A DNA stretch of 33,249 nucleotides. Origin: Anaerolineae bacterium UTCFX2 (GTDB lineage Bacteria; Chloroflexota; Anaerolineae; Anaerolineales; UBA4823). Location: the NCBI GenBank assembly GCA_002050125.1, contig MWTA01000079.1:1-33249 (forward strand), read 5' to 3'. The translations under genes were made by a program, and so were the position numbers. Of this stretch, positions 8,874 to 18,542 are shown in pieces (within the stretch, counting starts at the first letter, position 1; each line of letters starts with the position of its first letter). The notes beneath the pieces were generated by a model that saw nothing but the letters and a program-made list of their open reading frames with translations, had not been told where the DNA came from and did no database searches.

Positions 8874-11384
8874 ATGAACGTTTCCAGTCTTGTCTTGCGT
8901 CCCATCATCAAATTAATGGCTTGGATCCGCCTGCCAAAAGTGGATGGAGAGCTAAAAATATCCGGGCTGGAAGGTCCCGTCGAAATTCTGCGCGACCGCT
9001 GGGGCGTTCCCCATATCTATGCGAACAACCTGAGCGATCTGCTTTTCGCTCAAGGCTTTGTGCACGCCCAGGAGCGTTTCTGGCAAATGGAGTTCCAGCG
9101 CCGCTTGATCGCCGGGCGGCTCTCGGAAATTCTGGGGGCGGTCACCCTGCCGCTCGACCGCTGGATGCGCACCCTGACGCTCCAGCGCGTCGCGGATTTC
9201 GAGGTGTCCCTGCTGAACGAGCAGACCAAGGGCTATCTGCTGAATTACGCCAACGGCGTCAATGTTTTTCTCAAACGCAAAAAACTCCCGGTGGAGATTT
9301 CCCTGCTCAAGTACCAGCCCGAACCCTGGAAAACCGCGGACACACTGGGCTGGATCAAAATGATGGCTTGGAGCCTAAGCGTGAACTGGGAAGCCGAGCT
9401 GCTGCGCGCGCAGCTTATTTCTCGGCTGGGTCCCGAGAAAGCCGCTGAACTGGAAGCCCCGCACTTGGCGCGCTGGCCCTACATCCTCCCTCCCGGGCTG
9501 GATTATTCGCGGCTGGATTTCGATCTGCTGAACCGGGTCAACCAGACCCGCCCGTTTTCCGGTCCCTCGCCCTACGCCGGTTTGGGCAGCAACAACTGGG
9601 CGCTCTCCGGGTCGCTGACCCAATCCGGAATGCCGATCCTGGCGAACGACATGCATTTGGGCATGGCAGTGCCCGCAGTCTGGTTCGAGAATCACCTATG
9701 CGCCGGAGATATCGCTTTGTCGGGGGTGACTTTCCCGGGGATCCCGGGCGTGGTCGCCGGTCACAACGGTCATGTCGCCTGGGGGTTCACCAACGGCTTC
9801 CCCGATGTGCAGGATTTGTACATCGAGCGCCTGCGGCGGCTCGAAACCGGCGAGGTTGAAACCGAATACAACGGTCATTGGGAGAAAGCCCAGGTCCTGC
9901 ACGAAAAGATCGCTGTCCACGGCGCAGCGCCCGTTGACCACGAGGTGATCGTCACCCGGCACGGTCCCATCATCACCGAACTCGCCCCCGACCTGTGCGA
10001 CGACCAGCCGCTCGCGCTCAGGTGGACTGCGCTGGACCCCGACGATATGGTCCAAACCCTGTTCGAGATCACCCGCGCCAAAAATAATGAGGACTTCAAG
10101 GCGGGTTTGCGCTTCTGGGCAACCCCCGCGCAAAACATCGTCTACGCCGATCGCAGCGGCAACATCGGCTATACCCTGGCGGGCAAAATCCCGCTGCGCA
10201 AGAAGGGCCGCGGGCGCACGCCTGTGCCCGGCTGGAGCGATGAATACGAATGGTCGAGTTATTTGCCCTTCGAGGCGCTCCCCGACCTGCAAAACCCCTC
10301 TCAGGGATACGTCGTAACCGCCAACAACCGGGTTTTCGACGCCAGTTACCCCATCGATTTGGAGCTCGAACCGATCTCCGGAGACCGCGCCCAGCGGATC
10401 ACCGAAATGATCCTCGATCCAAACTTGCGCCCCGCTTCGGACAAGATCGACCTGGAGTTCATCCAGCAAATGCAATTCGATCAATGTTCGCCTTCGGCGC
10501 GCAGCATCGTCAAAATCCTGTCCAGCCTCCAGCTCCCCGATTCCGCCCACAATGAGGAAACCGAGGCGCATAAAATTCTCGACCGCATGCGCCGCTGGGA
10601 CGGTACGCTGGGGAAGGACAGCCCCGAAGCCGCCATTTACCAGGTGTTTATCCGCAAAATGATCGCATTGATGCTGACTGAACGGCTCGACCCGCAGCCG
10701 GGCGATCCAGAAACCGCATCTGACCCGGCTGTTTCGACGCCCGCGGAACAGCCCAAACCTGCGCTTGAATTGACCGAGCGCTTTATGGGCAAGGGACCTA
10801 CGCCGGTTCTGGCGCCGGCGAGCTTGTTCGGTGAACGCTGGCTGCCCTGGCTCAACGACCAACTCGCCAAGCCCGATTCGCCCTGGTTCGACTTTGGCTC
10901 GGATCCAAACCGCGACGCCTTGATCCTGACCGCGCTGGAGCAGGCTATTCAGGAACTCAAAGAGCGGTTCGGTCCCTCCCCACAGAGCTGGAGTTGGGGG
11001 AAAATCCACCAACTCAACCTCAGCCATCCCTTGGGTTCTAATCCGCTGTTAGGCAGCATTTTCAACCTTGGACCCTATCCCATTGGCGGGGATCACACCA
11101 CCGTCTGGGCGAGCGGCGCGAGCTTTCACAACCTGGATACCAGCCTGATTATCGGTCCGGTCTACCGCATGATCATCGACCTGGCAGATCTGGACAATTC
11201 CCTCTCGGTGCTGGCGCCGGGGCAGTCCGGCAACCCCGCCAGCCCGCATTACGCCGACCAGGTCTCCGCCTGGTTCAACGCCAAATATCACCCAATGCTT
11301 TTTTCGCGCCCCGCCGTCGAAAAATTCACCGCGCATCGTTTCGTCATGAAGCCCGCCGCGGGCGCGCGCAAACGTAAGGTATAA
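8874..11384 (+). CDS. Penicillin acylase family protein (Ntn hydrolase)
   Basis: This 836-residue precursor belongs to the penicillin amidase / AHL acylase family. Members cut themselves into alpha and beta chains and then hydrolyse amide bonds, of beta-lactams, acyl-homoserine lactones or other N-acyl compounds, with the new N-terminal Ser. The alpha part carries '[12 protein letters not shown]' near residue 40 and '[16 protein letters not shown]'. The cleavage site is Gly238-Ser239, followed by Asn-Asn-Trp, so Ser239 is the predicted nucleophile. 'ANDMHLGM', '[16 protein letters not shown]' and '[14 protein letters not shown]' are typical beta-chain segments. The first 30 residues are only weakly hydrophobic, so export is uncertain. 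GGAG at 8862-8865 precedes the ATG. The natural substrate cannot be read from sequence. Confidence 0.9.
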   Translation: MNVSSLVLRPIIKLMAWIRLPKVDGELKISGLEGPVEILRDRWGVPHIYANNLSDLLFAQGFVHAQERFWQMEFQRRLIAGRLSEILGAVTLPLDRWMRTLTLQRVADFEVSLLNEQTKGYLLNYANGVNVFLKRKKLPVEISLLKYQPEPWKTADTLGWIKMMAWSLSVNWEAELLRAQLISRLGPEKAAELEAPHLARWPYILPPGLDYSRLDFDLLNRVNQTRPFSGPSPYAGLGSNNWALSGSLTQSGMPILANDMHLGMAVPAVWFENHLCAGDIALSGVTFPGIPGVVAGHNGHVAWGFTNGFPDVQDLYIERLRRLETGEVETEYNGHWEKAQVLHEKIAVHGAAPVDHEVIVTRHGPIITELAPDLCDDQPLALRWTALDPDDMVQTLFEITRAKNNEDFKAGLRFWATPAQNIVYADRSGNIGYTLAGKIPLRKKGRGRTPVPGWSDEYEWSSYLPFEALPDLQNPSQGYVVTANNRVFDASYPIDLELEPISGDRAQRITEMILDPNLRPASDKIDLEFIQQMQFDQCSPSARSIVKILSSLQLPDSAHNEETEAHKILDRMRRWDGTLGKDSPEAAIYQVFIRKMIALMLTERLDPQPGDPETASDPAVSTPAEQPKPALELTERFMGKGPTPVLAPASLFGERWLPWLNDQLAKPDSPWFDFGSDPNRDALILTALEQAIQELKERFGPSPQSWSWGKIHQLNLSHPLGSNPLLGSIFNLGPYPIGGDHTTVWASGASFHNLDTSLIIGPVYRMIIDLADLDNSLSVLAPGQSGNPASPHYADQVSAWFNAKYHPMLFSRPAVEKFTAHRFVMKPAAGARKRKV

Positions 11385-11385
11385 T
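11380..11385 (+). promoter_or_regulatory. Possible -10 box upstream of the PRPP synthetase gene
   Basis: A perfect TATAAT overlaps the stop of the acylase gene, about 55 bases before the prs start. I find no -35 match at normal spacing, so this is a weak candidate. Confidence 0.3.
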
Positions 11386-11440
11386 CGTCTCTGTTATTAC
11401 AGCAACCGGCAACGATCATCCTCCACATCAAAGAAGAAAA

Positions 11441-12391
11441 ATGTCCGTCCACCCATTGCGCATATTTTCCGGTTCGTCTCACCCGGAGCTGGCTAACGAG
11501 GTTGCCGCCATCCTTGGCACAACTGTCGGAAGATCCTCCACCCAGCGGCTTCCAGACAGCGAGATCCACGTCATGATTGACGAAGTCGTCCGCGATCAAG
11601 ACATCTTCTTGATCCAACCCTGCTCCGTGCCGGTCAACGACAATCTTATCGAAATGCTGTTGTATCTGGACGCGTTTCGCCGGGCGAGCGCCCACAGCGT
11701 CAACCTGGTGATCCCGTATTTCCCCTACGCCCGCCAGGACCGCATGGCGCGCGGGCGCGAAGCCATCAGCGCCCGGGTGGTTGTCAATCTGGTGGAAACC
11801 CTCGGCGCGGCGCGGGTGGTCTACGTCGACATCCACAACCGCGCCATGCAGGGCTTCTTCAACATCCCGGTGGATCCCTTGACGGCGATCCCGCTCCTAG
11901 CAGAGTATTTTCGCAAGCCGGAATTTGCCAACGCCGCGATCGTCAGCCCCGATGTAGGGCGCGCCGGCATGGCTGGCAAGTACGCCGAACGGCTGAACCT
12001 CCCGCTGGTGATCATGCAAAAGCGGCGCTTCGGCTTTCAAAACACCGAGACGACCCACGTCGTCGGCGAGATCGCCGGACACCGACCGATCGTCATCGAC
12101 GATCTGATGGCGAGCGGGAGCGTGATGAAACAACTGGATGCGCTGTATGACCGCGGCGCCGAAGGCAGCGCATATTTTGCGGTGACCCACCCGGTCTTGC
12201 TGCCCTCCGCGCTGGAGATTCTCGAAAAAGAAGAACGCATCGAGAAGCTGGTCACGACCAACACAATCCCCCTCCCTCCAGACAAACGCCACCCAAAGAT
12301 TGTCACCTTGTCGGTCGCCGGCATGCTGGCGGATATCATCAGCCGCATCCATCGCGGGGTGAGCATTTCAGAAAAACTGATCCTGGCATAA
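11441..12391 (+). CDS. prs: Ribose-phosphate pyrophosphokinase (PRPP synthetase), variant PRPP loop
   Basis: The enzyme makes 5-phosphoribosyl 1-diphosphate from ribose 5-phosphate and ATP, the precursor of nucleotides, His and Trp. The 316-residue length is normal. '[13 protein letters not shown]', the flexible-loop motif '[19 protein letters not shown]' and '[11 protein letters not shown]' are family segments. The PRPP-binding loop at residues 220-228 reads D-D-L-M-A-S-G-S-V instead of the usual D-D-M-x-D-T-G/A-G-T, so the phosphate-binding threonines are changed. The ATG at 11441 has AAGAAG just upstream. The next gene starts 16 bases after the stop. The family call is firm. Whether this is the housekeeping enzyme or a divergent paralogue cannot be told from one window. 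Confidence 0.88.
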   Translation: MSVHPLRIFSGSSHPELANEVAAILGTTVGRSSTQRLPDSEIHVMIDEVVRDQDIFLIQPCSVPVNDNLIEMLLYLDAFRRASAHSVNLVIPYFPYARQDRMARGREAISARVVVNLVETLGAARVVYVDIHNRAMQGFFNIPVDPLTAIPLLAEYFRKPEFANAAIVSPDVGRAGMAGKYAERLNLPLVIMQKRRFGFQNTETTHVVGEIAGHRPIVIDDLMASGSVMKQLDALYDRGAEGSAYFAVTHPVLLPSALEILEKEERIEKLVTTNTIPLPPDKRHPKIVTLSVAGMLADIISRIHRGVSISEKLILA

Positions 12392-12407
12392 CCGGCGGTG
12401 ACCCCAA

Positions 12408-13856
12408 ATGAACCACGGAGAACCCGCTTCCAGGCATCCCCTTAGTTCGAGCCAGCCCGATCCGTTCCAAGAAAACCCCTCCCGCAAATGGTGGATCCTG
12501 CTTGCAATTGGCATCGGCACCTTCATGTCCGCGCTGGACGGCAGCGTGGTGAACATCATCCTGCCGGTGCTCAAAGACCACTTTATCAGCTCGGTCTCGA
12601 CCGTCGAATGGGTTGTGACGATTTATCTGCTGGTGCTGAGCGGCGTGCTGCTGGGTTTTGGACGCCTGGGCGACCTGCACGGTCACAAGCGCATCTATCT
12701 GTCGGGGTTTGGCGTTTTTCTGCTGGGCTCATTCTTTTGCGGGCTGGCGCCGTCCATCGAAATCCTGATCTTCTTTCGGGCAGTCCAGGCGCTGGGCGCA
12801 TCCGTGCTCCAGGCGAATTCCCCCGCAATCCTGACCTCCAGCTTTCCGGGGCGGCAGCGCGGCCAGGCGCTGGGGCTGCAAGCCACCATGACCTACCTGG
12901 GTCTCACGGTGGGTCCGTCGTTGGGCGGCTGGCTCACCGATCAATTCAGTTGGCGGGCGGTGTTTTACATCAACATCCCGGTTGGGATCACCGCATTCAT
13001 ATTGAGTCTCATCTTCATTCGCGCGGACGCGCCATCGGCAAAAAGGGTCAAATTTGATTTTCTCGGCGCGGGGTTGTTTATGGTCGGCTTGGTCTTGCTG
13101 ATTTTCAGCCTGAACCAGGGTTACCTGTTTGGCTGGACGTCATGGCTGGTGCTGGGACCCATCATCCTGTCCGTTCTGGCGCTTGGCGGGTTCTGGATGG
13201 TCGAAAGGCGCGCCGAAAATCCAATGCTGGATTTGAGCCTGTTCTCGAGCCGCGTCTTCTCGTCATCCGTGGTCAGCGCGGTGATCAATTACATCGGCGT
13301 TTACAGCATCACTTTCCTGATGCCATTCTACCTGATCCAGGGGATGGGGTTCACCCCCTCCGGAGCCGGCTTGGTGTTGACCGCCATGCCGATCGTGATG
13401 GCAATCGCCGCCCCGCTGAGCGGCTCGATTTCCGACCGCATCGGTACCTGGCTGCCCGCGCTGGCGGGGATGAGCATGTTGTCCCTGGGCTTATACCTGC
13501 TTTCGGGACTGACCATCGATTCTTCGCTGACCGAGATTGTGATTCGCCTCGCTTTTGTAGGGCTCGGGATCGGTGTATTCATCTCGCCCAACACCAGCGC
13601 GTTGATGGGCGCCGCGCCGCGCCACCGGCAGGGAATCGCCTCCGGTGTGCTTGCCACGGCGCGTAACGCCGGCATGGCGCTGGGGGTTGCGCTTGCTGGG
13701 GCGGTATTTACGACCGTTATCGGAACCGCTGCCAACCCGAGCGCCTTAGAAACTATCGCCGGTTTCCAGACGAGCATGATCGTAGCCGCAGCCATTTGCG
13801 CCCTGGGAATTTTCACGACCGCATTCCGCTCCGAGAAAAGGGCAGCCTCGCCCTGA
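12408..13856 (+). CDS. MFS transporter, DHA2 (EmrB/QacA) family, 14 TM
   Basis: A 482-residue inner-membrane protein with about 14 hydrophobic stretches after a short polar N-terminus. 'FMSALDGSVVNIILPVLKDHF' is the DHA2 motif in TM1, with the membrane-buried Asp typical of these drug:proton antiporters. 'LGRLGDLHGHKRIYLSGF' is loop 2-3, and 'GPSLGGWLTDQFSWRAVFYINIPVG' is the antiporter motif C region and the segment after it. It probably exports a hydrophobic or cationic compound; the substrate is unknown. It starts 16 bases after prs with no strong ribosome-binding site, so it is likely cotranscribed. The next gene begins 30 bases downstream. Confidence 0.9.
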   Translation: MNHGEPASRHPLSSSQPDPFQENPSRKWWILLAIGIGTFMSALDGSVVNIILPVLKDHFISSVSTVEWVVTIYLLVLSGVLLGFGRLGDLHGHKRIYLSGFGVFLLGSFFCGLAPSIEILIFFRAVQALGASVLQANSPAILTSSFPGRQRGQALGLQATMTYLGLTVGPSLGGWLTDQFSWRAVFYINIPVGITAFILSLIFIRADAPSAKRVKFDFLGAGLFMVGLVLLIFSLNQGYLFGWTSWLVLGPIILSVLALGGFWMVERRAENPMLDLSLFSSRVFSSSVVSAVINYIGVYSITFLMPFYLIQGMGFTPSGAGLVLTAMPIVMAIAAPLSGSISDRIGTWLPALAGMSMLSLGLYLLSGLTIDSSLTEIVIRLAFVGLGIGVFISPNTSALMGAAPRHRQGIASGVLATARNAGMALGVALAGAVFTTVIGTAANPSALETIAGFQTSMIVAAAICALGIFTTAFRSEKRAASP

Positions 13857-13886
13857 TCCGGTTAAAATTGTATCGACAAGGCAAAC

Positions 13887-16421
13887 ATGGATCCTGAAAT
13901 CAAACCTTCCGTTCCCGCTTCAAGCCGCCAGCCGGATCGATTTCCGGGCTGCCTCGACTTTGCCATCCTGGCGATCCTGAGCGCTGGGGCTGCGATGGTC
14001 GTATTCATCCGCCATTTCTCCACCCTGGGAACCACCTTCTCGCCCGACGGCGCGCCCAGGATCGCCGCGCTGATTGGGATTGGGGTTCAACTCGCGCTGG
14101 TCTCGCCCATCTTGATCCTGCTCGCCGTCTTTTGGCGCACCCCCACCCGTAAAACCTATCAAGCCTGGCTGATCGCCCACGTCCTGACGCTGTTCCTGGC
14201 GGTTGGTTTTCTCTTCCCCTTCACTGCGATCTATCTGCAAGCGGTGTTTCAAATCGTCGTTGGGTTGGTTTTCCTGCTGGCGCTCATCCCGATTTCCAAA
14301 TGGCTTTCCAAAATCCCTAAAAACCAGCCCGATCCTGCGCTGCAAGTTGCAGGCTCACCTTCAATCCCTCTCCCGAACCAAGCCTTGCTCTGGCTTTCCG
14401 CTGGCGTCGTCGTTGTCTTCACAGCGATCCCCTGGCTGCTCCGCGGCGCTTTTGGCTCCTTTCTGGACACGGTTCTAATGACCCTGGTCGGCTTGATCAA
14501 TGGATTGATTGCCGCGCTGGTTTTTCAGCTCTTTTTCGTTCAGAAAAGCGCTTCCGCCGACCCCGCGCCCAGATCCGCTTTTTTCCTGGATGGACTGGGG
14601 TTCAGCGTTTTCCTGCTGCTTTTAGCCAGCAGCATGAGTTTTTGTTTTGGCGGCGTCCAACTCTTCGCCATGATCAGCCTGCCATTTCTCGGCGGTTTAG
14701 TGGTGTCGTTAGCGTCCATCCTGAGCTTATCACCTTCATCCGCAGCAGAACAGCCCGGCTGGAAGTCCATGCTCCCGAAAATCCTGCCCATCGGCGTCAT
14801 GATCGGCTTGGTCATGAGCTATCCGCTGGTGTTCTTCGACCCCGATGAGCTGGTGCTGGTTTTGGGCGACAGCGCGGGCGAGGTGCTGGCGCAGGGGTTT
14901 CAAGGCGCGTTCTTTACCGCGCTGATAATCATCTTCTTTACGTTTATCGCGCTGCTCGTCCGCGCGCTTAGCAAGTCGTCTCCGCGCGCGCCGGGCGAGC
15001 AAAACCAAAGCCCGCGCCGCACATGGCTGGGCGCGTCGCTCGCCTTGCTGTTGGTCTTTGGCTTCGCATGGGGGCTTCTCGCCTATCTGAACCGCAGCCA
15101 GCCTGGCTTTCACGGCGACCGCTACTTCGTTGTACTCAAAGAGCAGGCGGATCTAACCGACATCCCTCAGATCGCGGATTACAACGAACGGCGCCGGCAG
15201 GCGTACGCGCGGCTGGTCGCACAGGCGGATCAGAGCCAGGCGGCAATCCGCCAGACCCTCGACCGTTTTTCGATTGATTACACGCCCTATTATCTGGTCA
15301 ACGGGCTGGACGTCGAGGGCAATGTCCTGGTGAAGCTCTGGCTGTTCACCCGCCCGGAGGTTGACCGCATCCTGGAAAATCCCATTCTGCGCCCCTTGCC
15401 CGGTTCGCTTTCGACCCAAGGCGGCGCGCTTAACGGGCTCACAGGCACACCCTGGAACCTGACGTTGATCCAGGCGGATCGCGTCTGGGAGGAGTTCGGC
15501 GTGCGCGGCAAGGGCATTGTCATCGGACAGTCCGACAGCGGTGTGCAGGGCGATCACCCCCAGTTGGCTGATTCCTATCGCGGCCGCGCGGAGGGGGACG
15601 ACTATAACTGGCTCGACCCCTGGAACCACACCGCCGCGCCGGTGGACATTGGCGGTCACGGCACTCACACGCTCGGCACCATTGTCGGCAACACCACCGG
15701 CGTTGCGCCCGACGCCGAGTGGATCGCCTGCGTCAATCTGGCGCGCAACCTTGGCAACCCGGCTTTGTATCTAACCTGCATGCAATTCTCGTTTGCGCCC
15801 TATCCCCAAACCGGCGACCCACTCCACGATGGCGACCCGCGGCGCGGCGCACACGTGCTGAACAATTCCTGGGGCTGCCCTGAAATCGAAGGCTGCGACG
15901 CTGAGACGTTTCATCCCGCGGTCAGCGCGCTGCGCGCCGCGGGCGTCTTTGTGGTGGGCAGCGCCGGCAACGACGGTCCAAAATGCGGCAGCTTGAACGT
16001 CCCGCCGCCAACTTACGCCGAGGTCTTTGCCGTCGGCGCAATCGACGACACAGGCGATCTCGCTTATTTCAGCAGCATCGGCTCGACCAGCCTCGACCAG
16101 AGCGGTCTGGTCAAACCGGACCTGGTTGCCCCAGGCGTCCAGGTGCTTTCGTCCTTGCCCAAGGACAGCTACGGAGCGTTCAGCGGCACCTCGATGGCTG
16201 GACCGCACGTCGTCGGTGTCGTGGCGCTGATGTGGTCTGCTAACCCAAGTCTGATTGGGGACATCCAAACCACCGAACAGATTTTGATCGATTCCGCCAA
16301 GCCTTACCGCGGCGCGCTGCCCGACTGTCCGGGCGCCGACCAGCTCCCCAGCACCGCAACCGGTTATGGGATTGTGAACGCCTACCGCGCGGTTCAAATG
16401 GCGATTGAACGTGGCAATTGA
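13887..16421 (+). CDS. Polytopic membrane protein with C-terminal subtilisin-like (S8) protease
   Basis: This 844-residue protein has two halves. Residues 20 to about 405 hold roughly 11 hydrophobic segments, ending with 'LGASLALLLVFGFAWGLLAYL'. Residues from about 410 read as an inhibitor-I9-like pro-region ('DRYFVVLKEQ'), followed by a peptidase S8 domain. The triad is complete: Asp550 in 'SDSGVQGDHPQL', His591 in 'GGHGTHTLGTIVG' and Ser769 in 'GTSMAGPHVVG', with Asn695 in 'SAGNDG' as the oxyanion residue. If the N-terminus is inside, an odd number of segments places the protease outside the cell, where several Cys (for example 'CPEIEGC') could form disulfides. Subtilases usually have a simple signal peptide, so the large membrane half is unusual. 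Its target is unknown; surface-protein processing is one possibility. Confidence 0.88.
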   Translation: MDPEIKPSVPASSRQPDRFPGCLDFAILAILSAGAAMVVFIRHFSTLGTTFSPDGAPRIAALIGIGVQLALVSPILILLAVFWRTPTRKTYQAWLIAHVLTLFLAVGFLFPFTAIYLQAVFQIVVGLVFLLALIPISKWLSKIPKNQPDPALQVAGSPSIPLPNQALLWLSAGVVVVFTAIPWLLRGAFGSFLDTVLMTLVGLINGLIAALVFQLFFVQKSASADPAPRSAFFLDGLGFSVFLLLLASSMSFCFGGVQLFAMISLPFLGGLVVSLASILSLSPSSAAEQPGWKSMLPKILPIGVMIGLVMSYPLVFFDPDELVLVLGDSAGEVLAQGFQGAFFTALIIIFFTFIALLVRALSKSSPRAPGEQNQSPRRTWLGASLALLLVFGFAWGLLAYLNRSQPGFHGDRYFVVLKEQADLTDIPQIADYNERRRQAYARLVAQADQSQAAIRQTLDRFSIDYTPYYLVNGLDVEGNVLVKLWLFTRPEVDRILENPILRPLPGSLSTQGGALNGLTGTPWNLTLIQADRVWEEFGVRGKGIVIGQSDSGVQGDHPQLADSYRGRAEGDDYNWLDPWNHTAAPVDIGGHGTHTLGTIVGNTTGVAPDAEWIACVNLARNLGNPALYLTCMQFSFAPYPQTGDPLHDGDPRRGAHVLNNSWGCPEIEGCDAETFHPAVSALRAAGVFVVGSAGNDGPKCGSLNVPPPTYAEVFAVGAIDDTGDLAYFSSIGSTSLDQSGLVKPDLVAPGVQVLSSLPKDSYGAFSGTSMAGPHVVGVVALMWSANPSLIGDIQTTEQILIDSAKPYRGALPDCPGADQLPSTATGYGIVNAYRAVQMAIERGN

Positions 16422-16455
16422 AAATGGCAATGGAAAAATCAAAGGATCAACATTC

Positions 16456-17298
16456 ATGGTTAAAATAATCACGGATACCACCTCTTGCCTCTCCCCCCAA
16501 ATTGCTCAAAAATATCAGATCCCGGTCATCCCCCAAATCATCGTTTTTGGCGAAGAATCGTTTTATGAAGGCGTGGATATCACCATCGAAGAATTCATGC
16601 GGCGCTTGAAGAGTTCTCCCACCCTGCCCAAAACTGCCGCCCCGCCGCCGGAATTATTCGCCGAACAATTTCGCCGCCTGGCGCCCTCCGGTGAACCGAT
16701 AATTTGCATCCACCCCTCCGCTGAGGTGAGCGGAACGGTTCGTTCGGCTTTGGTGGCTGCCCAGGATTTCCCCGAAGCGGACATCCGCGTCATCGACACG
16801 CGGGTGGTCGCCAGCCCGTTGGGCGCCATGGTGCAGCATGCCGCGGAGTGGGCGCAAGCCGGGACCGACGCGGACACCATTGCCGCCCGCGTCCAGGCTG
16901 AGTCAGCCAGGTGCCGGGTGTACTTCCTGGTCGATACCCTGGAATACCTGGCGCGCGGGGGCCGCATCGGCGGCGCGGCGGCGCTGCTGGGGGGCGTGCT
17001 GCAGATCAAACCGATCTTGCGGCTGCACGATGGCAAAGTCGATCAATACGAGCGCGAACGCACCCACAAGCGCGCCGTCGCCCGCCTGAAAGACATCGTG
17101 CGCGAACAAATCGCCATGGATGGAACCGGCTATCTATCGGTTCTGGAGGCCGGGGCGCGTCCGCAAGCCGACCGGTTAGCCGCAGAGCTTGGTCAGCTCG
17201 TCCAGCAAAAAGATGTGCCGGTGTTCGACATGCCGCCCGCCATCGTTACCCACGGCGGACCTGGGATCCTGGGTGTGGGCTTTTTTGCCGGGAACTAG
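16456..17298 (+). CDS. DegV family fatty-acid-binding protein
   Basis: DegV (FakB-type) proteins bind a fatty acid and in many bacteria present it to the kinase FakA. The 280-residue length fits the family. The start 'MVKIITDTTSCLSP' matches the usual 'ITDSTxDL' opening. 'IHPSAEVSGTVRSA' matches the family 'SSxLSGTYQSA' segment, and 'VYFLVDTLEYLARGGRIGGAAALLGGVLQIKPIL' is the central signature. I chose ATG 16456 because AAAGGA lies 9 bases upstream and the family motif begins right after it. A TTG at 16405 would add 17 residues and overlap the protease gene. No fakA is visible here. The next gene converges and ends 7 bases away. Confidence 0.9.
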   Translation: MVKIITDTTSCLSPQIAQKYQIPVIPQIIVFGEESFYEGVDITIEEFMRRLKSSPTLPKTAAPPPELFAEQFRRLAPSGEPIICIHPSAEVSGTVRSALVAAQDFPEADIRVIDTRVVASPLGAMVQHAAEWAQAGTDADTIAARVQAESARCRVYFLVDTLEYLARGGRIGGAAALLGGVLQIKPILRLHDGKVDQYERERTHKRAVARLKDIVREQIAMDGTGYLSVLEAGARPQADRLAAELGQLVQQKDVPVFDMPPAIVTHGGPGILGVGFFAGN

Positions 17299-17305
17299 GC
17301 GTCCC

Positions 17306-18517
17306 TCATTCGATTTCCACGACCACCGCTACGGCTTCGGCTCCGCCCAAGCAGGCGCACGCCAACCCCAGGTTCAACCCGCGGTCCCGCAACGCGTGGA
17401 TCAGCGTAGCCAGTATCCGCGCGCCGCTTGCGCCGATGGGATGCCCCAGGGCAATCGCTCCGCCGTTCACGTTAACCTTCGACCAGTCCCAACCCTGGTC
17501 TTGCAGTTCCTTGCCGTTCGCCAGCACTTGCGCGGCAAACGCCTCGTTCAACTCGATCAAATCCAGGTCTTGCAGCTTGAGACCGAGCTTCTGCAACACC
17601 TTGGGGATCGCCTGGGCGGGCGCGGCAAAGAGCCATTTCGGTTCCAGGGCTGCCTGGGCGTAGCCGAGGATGCGCGCGATCGGTTGGAAGCCCTCTCGAA
17701 CTGCCTTTTCCCGGCTGGCGATCACCGACGCCGCCGCCCCGTCGTTCAATCCCGGCGCGTTCCCGGCGGTCACCCGCCCGTCCTTCTGGAACGCCGGGCG
17801 CAAATTCCCCAGCGCTTCAAGCGAGGTTTCTCGCCGGGGACCTTCGTCCACCGCAAAAACGGTCGTTTGCCCCTTCTTAGCGCTGATCTCGACGGGGACG
17901 ATCTCCGCGACAAATCTGCCTTCGTCGATCGCCGCCAGCGCTTTCATATGGCTGTGATAGGCGTATTCGTCCATCTCGCGCCGGTTGATATCAAATTCCT
18001 GGGCGATAAACTCCGCCGCGTCGCCCATCGGCCACTCGACAAACGGGTCCCACAACCCATCGTTGAGCAGCGCATCGGTCAACTGCGCGTGCCCGAAGCG
18101 CAGCGCCCCGGTCCGCCCGTCAACCAGATAGGGAACCCGGCTCATATTTTCCATCCCGCCGGCAATGAAAAGGTCGCCATCGCCGGCACGAACCGCCTGA
18201 GACGCCAGAATAACCGCCTTCAACCCCGAACCGCAGACTTTATTAACCGTGGTCGCGCCAACCGAGACGGGCAAACCCCCGAAGATTGCCGCCTGGCGCG
18301 CTGGCGCCTGCCCCAGCCCGGCGGAAACCACGTTGCCCATGAACACTTCATCGATTTCTGCGGTTTTTTCGATCCCGGCGCGCTCGACCGCCGCCTTAAT
18401 TGCCAGCGCGCCCAGCTTTGGCGCCGCGATCCCGCTGAGGCTTCCTTGAAAACGACCTCCCGCGGTGCGCACGGCGCTCAAAATTACCGGATCGTTCTCA
18501 GAAAAATCCACGCTCAT
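17306..18517 (-). CDS. Thiolase family acetyl-CoA acyltransferase
   Basis: The enzyme condenses two acetyl-CoA, or cleaves 3-ketoacyl-CoA, in the cytoplasm. In 403 residues it carries the acylated Cys95 in 'VCGSGLKA', 'AGGMENMSRVPY', His359 in 'GGAIALGHPIGASGARI' and the base Cys389 in C-L-G-G. The C-terminal motif reads 'CACLGGAEAVAV', where most thiolases have C-x-G-G-G-x-G, a small divergence. A strong ribosome-binding site (AAGGAG on the minus strand) precedes the ATG. The upstream HIT gene ends 25 bases before this start, so the two form a minus-strand operon. Biosynthetic acetyl-CoA acetyltransferase and degradative acyltransferase cannot be separated by eye. Confidence 0.93.
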   Translation of the reverse strand: MSVDFSENDPVILSAVRTAGGRFQGSLSGIAAPKLGALAIKAAVERAGIEKTAEIDEVFMGNVVSAGLGQAPARQAAIFGGLPVSVGATTVNKVCGSGLKAVILASQAVRAGDGDLFIAGGMENMSRVPYLVDGRTGALRFGHAQLTDALLNDGLWDPFVEWPMGDAAEFIAQEFDINRREMDEYAYHSHMKALAAIDEGRFVAEIVPVEISAKKGQTTVFAVDEGPRRETSLEALGNLRPAFQKDGRVTAGNAPGLNDGAAASVIASREKAVREGFQPIARILGYAQAALEPKWLFAAPAQAIPKVLQKLGLKLQDLDLIELNEAFAAQVLANGKELQDQGWDWSKVNVNGGAIALGHPIGASGARILATLIHALRDRGLNLGLACACLGGAEAVAVVVEIE

Positions 18518-18542
18518 TTTTTCTCCTTTTTTGTTTTAAGCA

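Noticed and set aside
9696..11027. Long open frame of about 443 codons on the minus strand
   Set aside because: It lies wholly opposite the penicillin acylase gene, has no family character, and its length follows from the codon bias of the GC-rich real gene.
16405..16455. Upstream TTG start for the DegV gene
   Set aside because: It overlaps the protease stop, lacks a ribosome-binding site and adds residues outside the family; ATG 16456 has AAAGGA upstream.
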